A stretch of DNA of 64,000 nt from Pseudomonas piscis (GCF_009380155.1 NZ_WHUV01000002.1:868001-932000), one strand, 5' to 3'. Counted from the stretch's first letter, positions 16,562-25,749 are shown. Notes: a model not told the origin generated them from the sequence alone. Numbers and translations: made by a program.

Positions 16562-18130
16562 ATGAATGCGTACTCGCCACCCGATGACCCCGAGGTCGTC
16601 GATATCGCCATCATCGGCGCCGGCTTCGCCGGACTGTGCATGGCGATCAAGCTCAAGCAAGCCGGCATCGAGGATTTCTTCGTCGCCGAACAGGCCGCCG
16701 CCCTGGGCGGCACCTGGCGCGACAACCACTACCCCGGCTGCGCCTGCGATGTGCAATCCCATGTCTATTCCTTCTCCTTCGCCCCCAATCCGAACTGGAC
16801 CCGGCAATTCGCCCCGCAACCGGAAATCCGCGAATACCTGGAGAACTGCGCCCGGGATTTCGCCCTGGCCCCCTATCTGCGTTTCGACATGGCCCTTGAG
16901 CAGGCAGTCTTCGATGAGGATCGCGAGCGTTGGCAACTGCGCTTCAGCAATGGCCGCCGGGTCAGCGCACGGGTCCTGGTGTCCGGCATGGGCGGCCTGT
17001 CGCGCCCGTCGATCCCGGACATCCCTGGGCTGGAGAACTTCACCGGCAAGCGCTTCCACTCCCAGCAGTGGGACCACCGCTATTCTCTGCAAGGCAAGCG
17101 GGTGGCCGTGATCGGCACCGGGGCCAGCGCGATCCAGTTCGTACCCAAGATCGCCCCGCGGGTGGCCCAGCTCAAGCTGTTCCAGCGCACCCCGCCGTGG
17201 ATCATGCCCAAGCCTGACCGGGAGCTCGGCGCCCTGGAGCGCTGGGCCTTCAAGCACCTGCCCTTCACCCAGCGCCTGGCGCGTTCAGCGCTGTACTGGG
17301 CCCTGGAAAGCCGGGTAATCGCCTTCGCCCGGCGACCCAGACTGATGAAGGTGGTGCAACGCGTAGCCCTGCGCCACTTGCGCAAGCAAGTGCCCGACCC
17401 ATTGCTGCGCCAGCGCCTGACCCCCGACTACACCATCGGCTGCAAGCGCATCCTGATTTCCAACGACTACTACCCGGCGCTGTCCCGGGGCAACGTCGGC
17501 GTGGTCAGCGATGCCATCCAGCGGATCGAGGCCGATGCCGTGGTCACCGCCGACGGCAATCGCCATCCGGTGGACTGCATCATCTTCGGCACCGGCTTCC
17601 AGGCCACCGACCCGCTGCCCCATGGCCTGCTCTTCGGCCGTCGTGGCCAGGACGTGATGGACTACTGGTCCCGCGGGGCCCATGCCTACCTGGGCACCTG
17701 CCTGCCGGGCTTCCCCAACCTGTTCATGATCATCGGCCCCAACACCGGGCTGGGGCATAACTCGATGATCCTGATGATCGAGGCCCAGGTGGACTACATC
17801 CTCAAGGCCCTGGAACGGATGCGCCAGGAAGGCATCGGCACCCTTGAGGTCAAGGCCGACGTCGAGCGCCAGTACAACCAGCGCCTGCAGCAACGCCTGG
17901 CCGGGGCGATCTGGTCCACCGGCGGTTGCCGCAGCTGGTACCTGGACCCGCGCAGCGGGCAGAACACCACGCTCTGGCCCGGCTCCACCTTGAGCTTTCG
18001 CAAGGCCGTGCAGCACTTTGAGCTGCAGGACTACCTGGCCAGCCGCCTGCCGGCTGCCGCTGTCGCCAGCGCGCCGGTCGTCGCGCGCCCACTGAACCTG
18101 CAAGAGGCCGCCACCCATGAAGAACTTTAA
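16562..18130 (+). CDS. Flavin-containing Baeyer-Villiger-type monooxygenase
   Basis: This 522-residue enzyme has the FAD-binding GAGFAGLCMA motif near residue 20, the Baeyer-Villiger fingerprint FTGKRFHSQQWD at residues 160-171, the NADPH-binding GTGASA motif just after it, and FGTGFQATD towards the C-terminus. Such enzymes insert oxygen into ketones to give esters or lactones using NADPH and O2. It overlaps the SDR gene by 14 bp and is followed by a PF10118 gene, so the three form an operon. The substrate is unknown; the neighbouring alkB and hydrolase suggest medium-chain ketones. Confidence 0.87.
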   Translation: MNAYSPPDDPEVVDIAIIGAGFAGLCMAIKLKQAGIEDFFVAEQAAALGGTWRDNHYPGCACDVQSHVYSFSFAPNPNWTRQFAPQPEIREYLENCARDFALAPYLRFDMALEQAVFDEDRERWQLRFSNGRRVSARVLVSGMGGLSRPSIPDIPGLENFTGKRFHSQQWDHRYSLQGKRVAVIGTGASAIQFVPKIAPRVAQLKLFQRTPPWIMPKPDRELGALERWAFKHLPFTQRLARSALYWALESRVIAFARRPRLMKVVQRVALRHLRKQVPDPLLRQRLTPDYTIGCKRILISNDYYPALSRGNVGVVSDAIQRIEADAVVTADGNRHPVDCIIFGTGFQATDPLPHGLLFGRRGQDVMDYWSRGAHAYLGTCLPGFPNLFMIIGPNTGLGHNSMILMIEAQVDYILKALERMRQEGIGTLEVKADVERQYNQRLQQRLAGAIWSTGGCRSWYLDPRSGQNTTLWPGSTLSFRKAVQHFELQDYLASRLPAAAVASAPVVARPLNLQEAATHEEL

Positions 18131-19016
18131 CGGTAAAGTCGCCGCCATCACCGGCGCCGCCTCAGGCATGGGCCGTGCCCTGGCCATAGCCCTGGCCCGG
18201 GAAGGCTGCCACCTGGCCCTGGCCGACAAGAACCCCCAGGGCCTGGCCCAGACCGTGGCCCAGGCCCGCGCCGCCACCTTGTTGCCGTTGCGCATCAGCA
18301 GCCAGGAACTGGACGTCGGCGACCGTGACGCGATGTTCGCCTGGGCTGCCGCCAGCGCCGCCGAGCATGGCCAGATCAACCTGATCTTCAACAACGCCGG
18401 CGTGGCCCTGTCGAGCACCGTCGAAGGCTCGAGCCTGGCGGACCTGGAGTGGATCGTCGACGTCAACTTCTGGGGCGTGGTGCACGGCACCCAGGCCTTC
18501 CTGCCCTACCTCAAGCAGGCGGGCGAAGGTCACATCATCAACACCTCCAGCGTGTTCGGGTTGTTCTCGCAACCGGGCATGAGCGGCTACAACGCCACCA
18601 AGTTCGCCGTGCGCGGCTTTACCGAGTCCCTGCGCCAGGAACTGGACCTGCAAGGCAACGGGGTCTCGGCCACCTGCGTGCATCCAGGCGGCATCCGTAC
18701 CGAGATCGCTCGCACCAGCCGCATCAGCGACAACGTCAAGGGGTTCTTGATCGACAACGAACAACAGGCCCGCGACGACTTCGAGAAACTGTTCATCACC
18801 TCGGCAGAAACCGCGGCCAAGGTGATCCTGCTGGGCGTGCGCAAGAACAAGCGCCGGGTGCTGATCGGCCGCGATGCGCATTTTCTCGACCTGTTCATCC
18901 GCCTGCTGCCCAGCGCCTACCAGGCCCTGGTGGTGTGGGCCAGCCGGCGCATGGCGCCCAAGCCTGGCAAACAGCACGCACCAGTCTACGAACCCCAGGA
19001 CGAGCGCGGCCTCTAG
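18117..19016 (+). CDS. Short-chain dehydrogenase/reductase
   Basis: This 299-residue classical SDR has TGAASGMGRALA for cofactor binding, NNAG, Ser in NTSSVFG and YNATKFAV with catalytic Tyr and Lys. The C-terminal extension after residue 250 is longer than in minimal SDRs. ATG 18117 overlaps the end of the monooxygenase gene, indicating coupling. A reasonable inference is oxidation of a secondary alcohol to the ketone used by the monooxygenase, or removal of the product alcohol. Substrate not determined by sequence. Confidence 0.87.
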   Translation: MKNFNGKVAAITGAASGMGRALAIALAREGCHLALADKNPQGLAQTVAQARAATLLPLRISSQELDVGDRDAMFAWAAASAAEHGQINLIFNNAGVALSSTVEGSSLADLEWIVDVNFWGVVHGTQAFLPYLKQAGEGHIINTSSVFGLFSQPGMSGYNATKFAVRGFTESLRQELDLQGNGVSATCVHPGGIRTEIARTSRISDNVKGFLIDNEQQARDDFEKLFITSAETAAKVILLGVRKNKRRVLIGRDAHFLDLFIRLLPSAYQALVVWASRRMAPKPGKQHAPVYEPQDERGL

Positions 19017-19049
19017 GCCGCCCTTGCCATGTCTAGAGGAGCGACAGCC

Positions 19050-19889
19050 ATGCTGCCCATCCGCCGCGACATCAAGGTCGAACTGCCTGCCGAGCGCATC
19101 TGCGACTGGCATGAACAAGGCAGCCACGTGACCCATTTCTTCAATGCCCTGTCCCTGCTGTTTCCTTCCGGCGAGCTGTTCTTCATGGACAGCGTGCGCC
19201 ACTACCGCGAGCGCATCCACGACCCCGAACTCAAGCGCCAGATCCAGGGTTTCATCGGCCAGGAGGCCATGCACAGCCGCGAACACCAGCACTACAACGA
19301 CCTGCTGCAGGACGCCGGCTTGCCGGCCCACCTGCTGGACCGAAGGCTGCGGATGATCCTCGACTTCCAGAAGAAGCACTTCGCACCGGCGTTCAACCTG
19401 GCCCTGACCATCGCCCTGGAGCACTACACGGCGATCCTCGCCGACCTGCTGCTGCGCGACCCCAGCCGTTTCGGCGCTTCGGTCGAAGGCTACCGGCAGA
19501 TGTGGCAATGGCACGCCCTGGAGGAAACCGAGCACAAGGCGGTGGCCTATGACGTGTGGAACACCGTGCTCAAGCCAGGGCCCAAGCGCTACCTGATCCG
19601 TACCGGCACCATGCTGTTCACCACCCTGACCTTCTGGCTGGTGGTGTTCGATTTCCATGTGCGCATGTTGATCGCCGATCGCAAGCGCGGCGGCCACTGG
19701 CGCGGAATGTGGCAGGTGATCAAGTACCTGTACGGCCCCAAGGGGGTGTTCCCACGGATCGCCCTGCCCTGGCTGCAGTACTTCAAGCCGGGTTTTCACC
19801 CCTGGGACCATGACAACCGCCACCAGCTGCAACGCATCGACGGCCTGGTGCAGGACATCCAGCAGACTCGCGCCGCAGCGACCAAGTGA
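19050..19889 (+). CDS. Predicted metal-dependent hydrolase (PF10118 family)
   Basis: This 279-residue mostly helical protein carries two His/Glu clusters typical of the family: FIGQEAMHSREHQHYN and WHALEETEHKAVAYDVW. A metal site, possibly dinuclear, is likely from family knowledge. ATG 19050 is chosen over 19029 because AGAGGAG at about 19034-19040 is correctly spaced for it. It is the third gene of the operon with the monooxygenase and SDR. Function in the family is poorly defined; the name hydrolase is a prediction. Confidence 0.75.
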   Translation: MLPIRRDIKVELPAERICDWHEQGSHVTHFFNALSLLFPSGELFFMDSVRHYRERIHDPELKRQIQGFIGQEAMHSREHQHYNDLLQDAGLPAHLLDRRLRMILDFQKKHFAPAFNLALTIALEHYTAILADLLLRDPSRFGASVEGYRQMWQWHALEETEHKAVAYDVWNTVLKPGPKRYLIRTGTMLFTTLTFWLVVFDFHVRMLIADRKRGGHWRGMWQVIKYLYGPKGVFPRIALPWLQYFKPGFHPWDHDNRHQLQRIDGLVQDIQQTRAAATK

Positions 19890-19919
19890 CGTGGGCCAAC
19901 CACCCTCGATCGACAATCC

Positions 19920-19944
19920 GCCGGCAGCGCCCATGGCTGCCGGC
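19920..19944. terminator. GC-rich stem-loop after the Baeyer-Villiger operon
   Basis: GCCGGCAGC (19920-19928) and GCTGCCGGC (19936-19944) form a perfect 9-bp stem with a 7-nt loop, 30 nt past the operon's last stop. It lacks a T-run. Confidence 0.45.
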
Positions 19945-20059
19945 ACTCATCCGGCCAGCCGCCGGACAACCTTGATGCAAGGCACCGGCCGGCATCCAGC
20001 TACGCCCCGCCAGCCGCCTGCTAATCTGCAGCGGACCTTGTGTGCCGCGAGCCTGCGCC

Positions 20060-20845
20060 ATGTTCCTGATCTTGCTGCCCCACCTGGGTTGCGACCCCAC
20101 CGAAAGCAGCCTGCCCTGGCAGGCCGCCCGCGCCGCCGGCTTCGAGGCCTGCTTCGCCACGCCCCTGGGAATGCCGGCCTATGCCGATGCACGACTGGTA
20201 AGCATAGGTTTCGGCCCGCTAAATCCCGTGTTGATGACCCGTGCGGCAGATCTCGAGCACTACCGGCAGATGACCTGTGACCCGGCCTTTCGCAGCCCCC
20301 TGGGGTATGCCGAGGTCGACCCGCAGGCGTTCGAAGGGCTGCTGATCCCCGGCGGTCATGCCCGGGGCATGCGCAGCCTGCTGGAGTCGGCGCAGGTACG
20401 GCGAATCATCCTGGCGTTCTTCCAGGCCGACAGACCGGTGGCAGCGGTCTGCCATGGCCCCCTGGCCCTGGCCCGCTGCATCGATCCGCAAAGCGGACGC
20501 TCGGTGCTCTACGGACGCAAGGTCACCGCCTTGCTGGCCGGCCCCATGGAGCTGATGGCCTGGATCGTCACCGCGCCATGGCTGGGCCGCTACTACCGCA
20601 CCTACGACCAATGCGTCGAGCAGGAGATCAAGGCGCTGCTGGCCAGCCCGGCGGACTTCCTGCGCGGCCCGCTGCTACCCCGGCGCGACTCGGCGGAGCA
20701 TCCCGAGCGCGGTTTCGTGGTCCGTGACGGCAACCTGCTGACCGCCCGCTGGCCCGGGGATTGCCACCGTTTCGCCACCGAGTGGGTGACGCTGTTGCAG
20801 CAAGCGCGCGCGGCCGCGCCTCAGCCGCTGCAGGCCAGCCGCTGA
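20060..20845 (+). CDS. DJ-1/PfpI-family (class I glutamine amidotransferase-like) protein
   Basis: This 261-residue protein has the family fold markers: FEGLLIPGGHARGMR and the nucleophile elbow AVCHGPLAL with Cys followed by His. These place it with DJ-1/PfpI proteins such as Hsp31-like chaperone/glyoxalase enzymes. ATG 20060 starts at MFLILLPH; an in-frame GTG at 20042 would add six residues. Its 3' end overlaps the convergent MFS gene by 25 bp. The actual activity (deglycase, glyoxalase III, protease) cannot be told from the sequence. Confidence 0.75.
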   Translation: MFLILLPHLGCDPTESSLPWQAARAAGFEACFATPLGMPAYADARLVSIGFGPLNPVLMTRAADLEHYRQMTCDPAFRSPLGYAEVDPQAFEGLLIPGGHARGMRSLLESAQVRRIILAFFQADRPVAAVCHGPLALARCIDPQSGRSVLYGRKVTALLAGPMELMAWIVTAPWLGRYYRTYDQCVEQEIKALLASPADFLRGPLLPRRDSAEHPERGFVVRDGNLLTARWPGDCHRFATEWVTLLQQARAAAPQPLQASR

Positions 20846-22023
20846 CCGGGCTTGAAGGCATGCCGATGGGCACTCCAGACCAGCACCAGCCCTACCACGG
20901 CCAGCGCCGCCATCGCCCAGGGGAACGACCCCGCACCATGGCGTTGCAGCAACAGGCCGCCCACCACACCGCCGCCGGCGATCCCCAGGTTGAAGATGGT
21001 CACCAGCATCGACTGGGCGACCTCGGCGCCCTCCCCGGCAGCATCCGCCACCGCCGTCTGCAGCAGGGTCGGCGCGCCCCCGAAGGTCAAGCCCCAGGCG
21101 ACGATGGCCGGCCACACCAACCACGGCTGTTCGGCACCGATCCCCAGGAGTAACGACGCCAGGGCGAAGCCGGCCAGGCTGCACAGGGTCAGCCCGCGCA
21201 ACCAGCGGTCCACCAGCAGCCCGGTGCCCCAGATGCCCAGCAGCGAGGCCAGGCCGAACAGCAGCAAAGCCCGGTCCAGGGCGCCGGCCAGCCCCAGGGA
21301 TTCGAGGAATGGGGCGATGTAGGTGTAGAGAATGTTGTGGGCCAGGATCCAGGCGAAGATCACCAGCAGCGCCTGGACAATCCCCGGGGCCAGGAAAATC
21401 TCCAGCACCGGTTGGCGTCGTTCGGCCTGCTGGCCGGGATGATCGGGCACCGCCAGGCGTACCCAGACCCACAGTCCCAGGGCCAACAGCGACAAGCCCC
21501 AGAACACCAGTTGCCAGTCCATCCAGCTTCCCAGCCAGGTGCCCAGCGGCACGCCCAGGCACAGGGCCAGCGGCTGGCCCACCCCTACCACCGCCAGGGC
21601 CCGCCCCTGCAACGCCGGGACCACCAGGCGCCGAGCGTAACCGGCCAACAAACCCCAGATCAGCCCTGCGGCCATGCCGGCGGCGAACCGCACGGCCAGG
21701 GTCAAGCCGTAATGAGTCGAAAGCGCCGTGAGACTGTTGCACAGCAGCAAGCCGCCGATGGCCAGCAGTAGCAATGGTCGGCGCCGCCAGCTGCGGGTCG
21801 CGGCGATCAACGGAATGGCCGCCACCACCGAGCCCAGGGCATAGACGCTGATCAACTGCCCGGCCATGGCCGGGTCGATGGCCAGGCCAGTGCTGATCTG
21901 GGGCAGCAGCCCGGCAGGCAGGGTCTCGGTAACGATGGCGATGAAGCCGGCCAGGGTCAGGGCCAGCAGGCGCCAGACCGGCAGCCGGCTGGCAACGGCC
22001 GGTACAGGTGGGTGGATAGTCAT
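20821..22023 (-). CDS. MFS efflux transporter (DHA1, AraJ/YdhP-like)
   Basis: This 400-residue protein has about twelve hydrophobic segments. The first helix carries TETLPAGLLPQI, resembling the conserved start of AraJ/sugar-efflux type MFS proteins. ATG 22023 is taken as the start of MTIHPPVP; the Shine-Dalgarno is weak and an upstream GTG at 22089 remains possible. The gene converges with the DJ-1-like gene with a 25-bp overlap and is 92 nt downstream of the oxidoreductase gene. Substrate unknown. Confidence 0.8.
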   Translation of the reverse strand: MTIHPPVPAVASRLPVWRLLALTLAGFIAIVTETLPAGLLPQISTGLAIDPAMAGQLISVYALGSVVAAIPLIAATRSWRRRPLLLLAIGGLLLCNSLTALSTHYGLTLAVRFAAGMAAGLIWGLLAGYARRLVVPALQGRALAVVGVGQPLALCLGVPLGTWLGSWMDWQLVFWGLSLLALGLWVWVRLAVPDHPGQQAERRQPVLEIFLAPGIVQALLVIFAWILAHNILYTYIAPFLESLGLAGALDRALLLFGLASLLGIWGTGLLVDRWLRGLTLCSLAGFALASLLLGIGAEQPWLVWPAIVAWGLTFGGAPTLLQTAVADAAGEGAEVAQSMLVTIFNLGIAGGGVVGGLLLQRHGAGSFPWAMAALAVVGLVLVWSAHRHAFKPGQRLACSG

Positions 22024-22115
22024 CCGCAAGGTACTCACGCAAGAAGAGAACAAAGCGCCGCCAGGCACGGTCGGACCGCGCCTGTACACGCCCAGGATCG
22101 ATTGGAGCAGCAGGC

Positions 22116-22982
22116 TCAGGCCAGGTAGGAGGCGGCCATGTCCTTGTCGCCGTGGCCCAGGTCCAGGTCCAGTGCACGCTGGAAACGCTGGATGCCGGCT
22201 TCGGCCAGGTCCACCCTGACCCCAGCCTGCTGCGCCGCGGCCACCATCAATTGGGCGTCCTTCAGGGCGTTGGCCAGGGTGAAGCTCGGACGGTAGTCGT
22301 CATTGAGCATGGCGGCGGTCTTGACCTGGAAATAACCGCTGTCCAGCGGACCACCCGTCACCAGCTCCACCACCAGCGCCGGATCCACTCCCAGCCCCTT
22401 GGCCAGGGCCAGGCTTTCCGCCGCACCGTGGGTCAAGGCCAGGACCCAGCTGTTGAGGGCCAACTTCAAGCGGCTGGCGCCGCCGGGCTGCTCACTGGCC
22501 CACAGCACCCGCTTGGCAATGGCATCGAACAGTGGCTGCAACTCGGCCCGGTGCGCCTCGGGCCCGGCCCCCAGCACCAGCAGTTGTCCCTGCTCCGCCG
22601 GTTGTCGGGTACCCAGTACCGGAGCGTCGTAGAACACCAGCTCCCGGGCCCGGGCAAACGCCTCCAGCTCGGCGCAGGCCTGGACGCCCACCGTGGCCAT
22701 CTGCAGCCACAGCGTGCCCGGTTGCAAGGCACTGGCGGCCTGCTCCATGGCTGCCAGCACCGCCGGCCCGTCCTTGTGCAGGGTGATGATCACCTCGGCC
22801 CCGCCTACGGCTTCGCTCGCCTGCGTGCAAAACCGGACCCCATCGGCTGCCAGTGCCTGGGCCTTGTGCGGCGTGCGGTTCCAGGCCCGCACGGCAAACC
22901 CCTGGCGTTGCAGGTTGCGCGCCACCGCGGCGCCCATGATGCCGATACCCAGTACAGCCACGGAACGCAATTGCTTGGTCAT
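22116..22982 (-). CDS. NAD(P)-dependent beta-hydroxyacid dehydrogenase-type oxidoreductase
   Basis: This 288-residue protein begins with the Rossmann motif VAVLGIGIMGAAVARNL and NADP-type AWNRTPHKA. The C-terminal half has the GGASRLKLALNSW helix carrying the catalytic Lys of the 3-hydroxyisobutyrate/6-phosphogluconate dehydrogenase superfamily. GGAGAAATCGAAG precedes ATG 22982. A perfect 16-bp palindrome lies 30 bp upstream of the start codon and is matched upstream of the TetR gene, so it is probably the TetR target. The physiological substrate is unknown. Confidence 0.82.
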   Translation of the reverse strand: MTKQLRSVAVLGIGIMGAAVARNLQRQGFAVRAWNRTPHKAQALAADGVRFCTQASEAVGGAEVIITLHKDGPAVLAAMEQAASALQPGTLWLQMATVGVQACAELEAFARARELVFYDAPVLGTRQPAEQGQLLVLGAGPEAHRAELQPLFDAIAKRVLWASEQPGGASRLKLALNSWVLALTHGAAESLALAKGLGVDPALVVELVTGGPLDSGYFQVKTAAMLNDDYRPSFTLANALKDAQLMVAAAQQAGVRVDLAEAGIQRFQRALDLDLGHGDKDMAASYLA

Positions 22983-23011
22983 CTTCGATTTCTCCGGTTT
23001 CAGCAAATTAA

Positions 23012-23027
23012 TGGAATGATCATTCCA
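23012..23027. promoter_or_regulatory. Putative TetR operator upstream of the oxidoreductase
   Basis: TGGAATGATCATTCCA is a perfect 16-bp palindrome between the TetR gene end and the oxidoreductase start. It shares TGGAA....TTCCA with the site at 23707-23722. Confidence 0.7.
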
Positions 23028-23106
23028 ATACAGGGCAAAAAAACCGGCCATTCCACCGGATGGCCGATCGACAATCAGTCTTGCCCATGGTTCGCAGCCT
23101 GGTGAA

Positions 23107-23691
23107 CTAGGCCAGGCTGGCCAAGGCTACCTCCACCACATCCAGCAGACGCCGACGGCGCTCCTGCGGCAAACTGCCCTTGCCCAGCACCCGCAGGCCC
23201 TGGACGGTGCATACCACGAAGCTGGCCAGCGCCCGGGGATCCTTGTGCGCAGCGACCTGCCCCTGCTCCTGGCCGCGGCGCAACAGCCGCTCCAGGGCCG
23301 CCTCGATACGCTGGAAGTTCTGCGCCACCAGTTGCGCCACCAGCGAATCCTGCCCGGCGACCTCGAGCGCGGCATTGGCCGCCAGGCAGCCCAGGCGCTG
23401 GTCGTCTTGCAGTTCGTTGTCGACGATCTTCATCAATAGGCGCCGGACCAACTCCGGGGCCGGGGCGTCTTCGGCCAGCAGCTCGACGTTGGCCGTGGTC
23501 AATTGCTGGTAGCGCTTGAGCGCGCAGGTGTACAGGCCGTGCTTGCTGTCGAAGGCGTTGTACAGGCTGCTGCGACTCAGGCCAGTGCCCTCCACCAGGT
23601 CCTGGATCGAGGTGGCGGCATACCCGCGCTGCCAGAACACCTGCATGGCCGCATCGGCGATCTGGTCGGGGTCGAACTCCTTGGGACGCAC
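23107..23691 (-). CDS. TetR-family transcriptional repressor
   Basis: This 194-residue regulator has the N-terminal TetR helix-turn-helix, IADAAMQVFWQRGYAATSIQ then TGLSRSSLYNAF, followed by an all-helical ligand domain with three Cys, one in LGCLAANAALE. The start is GTG at 23691; no in-frame ATG lies near it. A palindrome-like site TGGAATGAACGTTCCA is centred 24 bp upstream of the start, and a perfect version precedes the downstream oxidoreductase gene. This implies autoregulation and control of that gene, probably in response to an electrophile or other small molecule. Confidence 0.87.
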   Translation of the reverse strand: MRPKEFDPDQIADAAMQVFWQRGYAATSIQDLVEGTGLSRSSLYNAFDSKHGLYTCALKRYQQLTTANVELLAEDAPAPELVRRLLMKIVDNELQDDQRLGCLAANAALEVAGQDSLVAQLVAQNFQRIEAALERLLRRGQEQGQVAAHKDPRALASFVVCTVQGLRVLGKGSLPQERRRRLLDVVEVALASLA

Positions 23692-23706
23692 GGCAAGTAC
23701 CTTTTC

Positions 23707-23722
23707 TGGAATGAACGTTCCA
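23707..23722. promoter_or_regulatory. Putative TetR autoregulatory operator
   Basis: TGGAATGAACGTTCCA has 5-bp perfect arms and differs from the site at 23012-23027 at three central positions. It lies just upstream of the tetR GTG start. Confidence 0.65.
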
Positions 23723-23788
23723 CAATTTAGAGGTACAAGCGCTGTTCGTCAACCGCCCCGGAGAAGGCTCCAGGGCGGCGAGCTGGTT

Positions 23789-24553
23789 TCAAGCGTGGAC
23801 CCAGCGCCGATGCAGGTCCCGGGCCAGGGCATCGAGGACAAAACCGAGGACGCCGATCAGCAGCACCATGGCCATCAGTTCCGAGTAGGCCAGGCGATCG
23901 CGGGTATCGAGGATGAAATACCCCAGGCCGGCACTGACCCCGAGCATCTCGCACGGCACCAGCACGATCCACAGGATGCCGATGGCCAGGCGCACGCCGG
24001 TCAGTACATGCCCCAGCACCCCCGGCAGGATCACCTTGCGCAGGGTTTCCCAGCGCGTGGCACTCAGGCTGCGGCTCAGTTGCAGCCAGCGCGGGTCCAG
24101 TTGCCGCACCCCGGCTGCGGTGTTGAGCAGGATCGGCCACAGGGCGGCGAAGGCCAGCAGGAAATAGATCGGCTGGTCGCCCACGCCCATCAGCATCACC
24201 ACCACCGGCATCCAGGACAGCGGCGAGATCATCCGCAGGAACTGGAACGCCGGGGTGGTGGCCGCCTCCAGATGCCGATAGCTGCCCACCAGCAAGCCCA
24301 GGGGCACGCCGATCAACAGGGCCAGCAACAGTCCCACCAGGATCCGCTTGAGACTCACCCAGGCATGTTCGTACACCTGGGGTTGCCCAAGCAGCTCGAA
24401 CAGGCTGGCGAACGTCGCCTCGGGAGAGAAGCGTGCCGCCAGTCCATCGTCACCCGCCAGGTGCACGCCCAGCCACCAGCCCAGCAACAGGCTCGCCAGC
24501 CCGGCCAGCCCCAGGCCCCAATGCCCCAGGGAGGAAGGTCGCTTGTCCATCAA
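23789..24553 (-). CDS. ABC transporter permease (SsuC/TauC/NrtB type)
   Basis: This 254-residue inner-membrane protein has about six hydrophobic helices and the cytoplasmic coupling loop around LQLSRSLSATRWETLRKVILPGVLG, typical of the nitrate/sulfonate/taurine permease family. Its ATG overlaps the stop of the substrate-binding gene (ATGA at 24550-24553). It forms a complete importer with the ATPase at 25715 and binding protein at 24550. Operon partners suggest an organosulfur or related substrate, not nitrate, but this is inference. Confidence 0.87.
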   Translation of the reverse strand: MMDKRPSSLGHWGLGLAGLASLLLGWWLGVHLAGDDGLAARFSPEATFASLFELLGQPQVYEHAWVSLKRILVGLLLALLIGVPLGLLVGSYRHLEAATTPAFQFLRMISPLSWMPVVVMLMGVGDQPIYFLLAFAALWPILLNTAAGVRQLDPRWLQLSRSLSATRWETLRKVILPGVLGHVLTGVRLAIGILWIVLVPCEMLGVSAGLGYFILDTRDRLAYSELMAMVLLIGVLGFVLDALARDLHRRWVHA

Positions 24554-25749
24554 GGGGCGAACTCCTCACTGCGCTCGAAGCTATCGGCCAGGCCGAAAGC
24601 CTTGAGCCCGCCGACGCTGGCGATGGCGTTGCGCACGAAGCGATCGTCCACCAGGTCCCGGGCAGTGTGCTGGGGGTCGAGAGCGGCAAGGAAACCCTTG
24701 TCGCCTTCGATCAAGGTGTCCTTCAGGCGCTTGACCAACTCCTCGGTGTAGCTGGGGAACGGATACGGCTGGAAGTCGATACGCTGCTCATCCCATTGGC
24801 CATTGCGGATCGCTCCACTGGCCAGGTAAGCCTCGCGGTCCGTGGCGGCTGGCGCCAACACCCGGTCCAGCACCTGGGGCGCGTGGGGGGTGTAGCGGTT
24901 GCTGCCGTCCTTGGACAGCAATCGGGCGGCTTCGGCGCGGTGGTCGCGGGTCCAGAGCTGGGCCTTGACGATGGCGTTGACCACCTTCTGCGACCACTCG
25001 GGACGGTTGTTCAAGTCTTGCTCGTGCATGAACACCACGCAGCAGGCGTGGTTGCGCCAGACATCACCGGTGAAGCGTTGTACCCGGCCGACCTTGAGTT
25101 CCTCGGCCAGGGCATTGAAGGGCTCGGCGACGATGTAGCCGGCAATGCGCTTGCTGGCCAGGGCCGGCGGCATGTCCGACGGCGGCAGCACTACCAGGTT
25201 GACCTCGTTGGCGCCCAGGGCGCTGCCTGCGGCCTTGCTCACCGGCACCAGGCCGTTGTCGCGCAGCAGCTGCTGCAGCACCACGTTGTGGATCGAGTAC
25301 CAGAACGGAATCGCCAGGGACTGCCCCGCCAACTGCCGGACCTCGGTGATGCCGGGAGCCACGGTCAGGCCGGAACCGCCGACATGGTTCCAGGCCACCA
25401 CCTTGGCCGGCACCTTGCTGCCGTAGCGGGCCCAGACGGTCATCGGCGACAGCAGGTGGATGACGTTGACCTGTCCGGAGATAAAGGCCTCGATCACTTG
25501 GGCCCAACTGCGTAACAGCACCGGACGCTCGGCCTTGATTCCCTCGGCCTCGAACAGGCCGTTGTTGTGGGCGACCAACAATGGCGTGGCATCGGTGATC
25601 GGCAGGTAGCCGATGCGTACCGGCGCATCCGGCTCCAGGGCCGCGCGAGCCTGCAGGCTGTTGAGCAGCGGCAAGGCGCCACCGGCGGTCAGTAGCGCGC
25701 TGAGCTTGAGGAAGTCACGACGCGTGTGGGTGAAGTCGTCCAGGCACAT
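24550..25749 (-). CDS. ABC transporter substrate-binding protein with Tat signal (SsuA/NrtA type)
   Basis: This 399-residue binding protein begins with a twin-arginine signal, THTRRDFLKLSALLTAGGA, so it is likely exported folded via Tat. The mature part has RIGYLPITDATPLLVAHNNG, a hallmark of NrtA/SsuA-like proteins. ATG 25749 is chosen because CGGAGATTGACC precedes it; the frame runs on upstream to 25956 inside the ATPase gene. It overlaps the ATPase gene by 35 bp and the permease gene by 4 bp. Confidence 0.85.
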   Translation of the reverse strand: MCLDDFTHTRRDFLKLSALLTAGGALPLLNSLQARAALEPDAPVRIGYLPITDATPLLVAHNNGLFEAEGIKAERPVLLRSWAQVIEAFISGQVNVIHLLSPMTVWARYGSKVPAKVVAWNHVGGSGLTVAPGITEVRQLAGQSLAIPFWYSIHNVVLQQLLRDNGLVPVSKAAGSALGANEVNLVVLPPSDMPPALASKRIAGYIVAEPFNALAEELKVGRVQRFTGDVWRNHACCVVFMHEQDLNNRPEWSQKVVNAIVKAQLWTRDHRAEAARLLSKDGSNRYTPHAPQVLDRVLAPAATDREAYLASGAIRNGQWDEQRIDFQPYPFPSYTEELVKRLKDTLIEGDKGFLAALDPQHTARDLVDDRFVRNAIASVGGLKAFGLADSFERSEEFAP

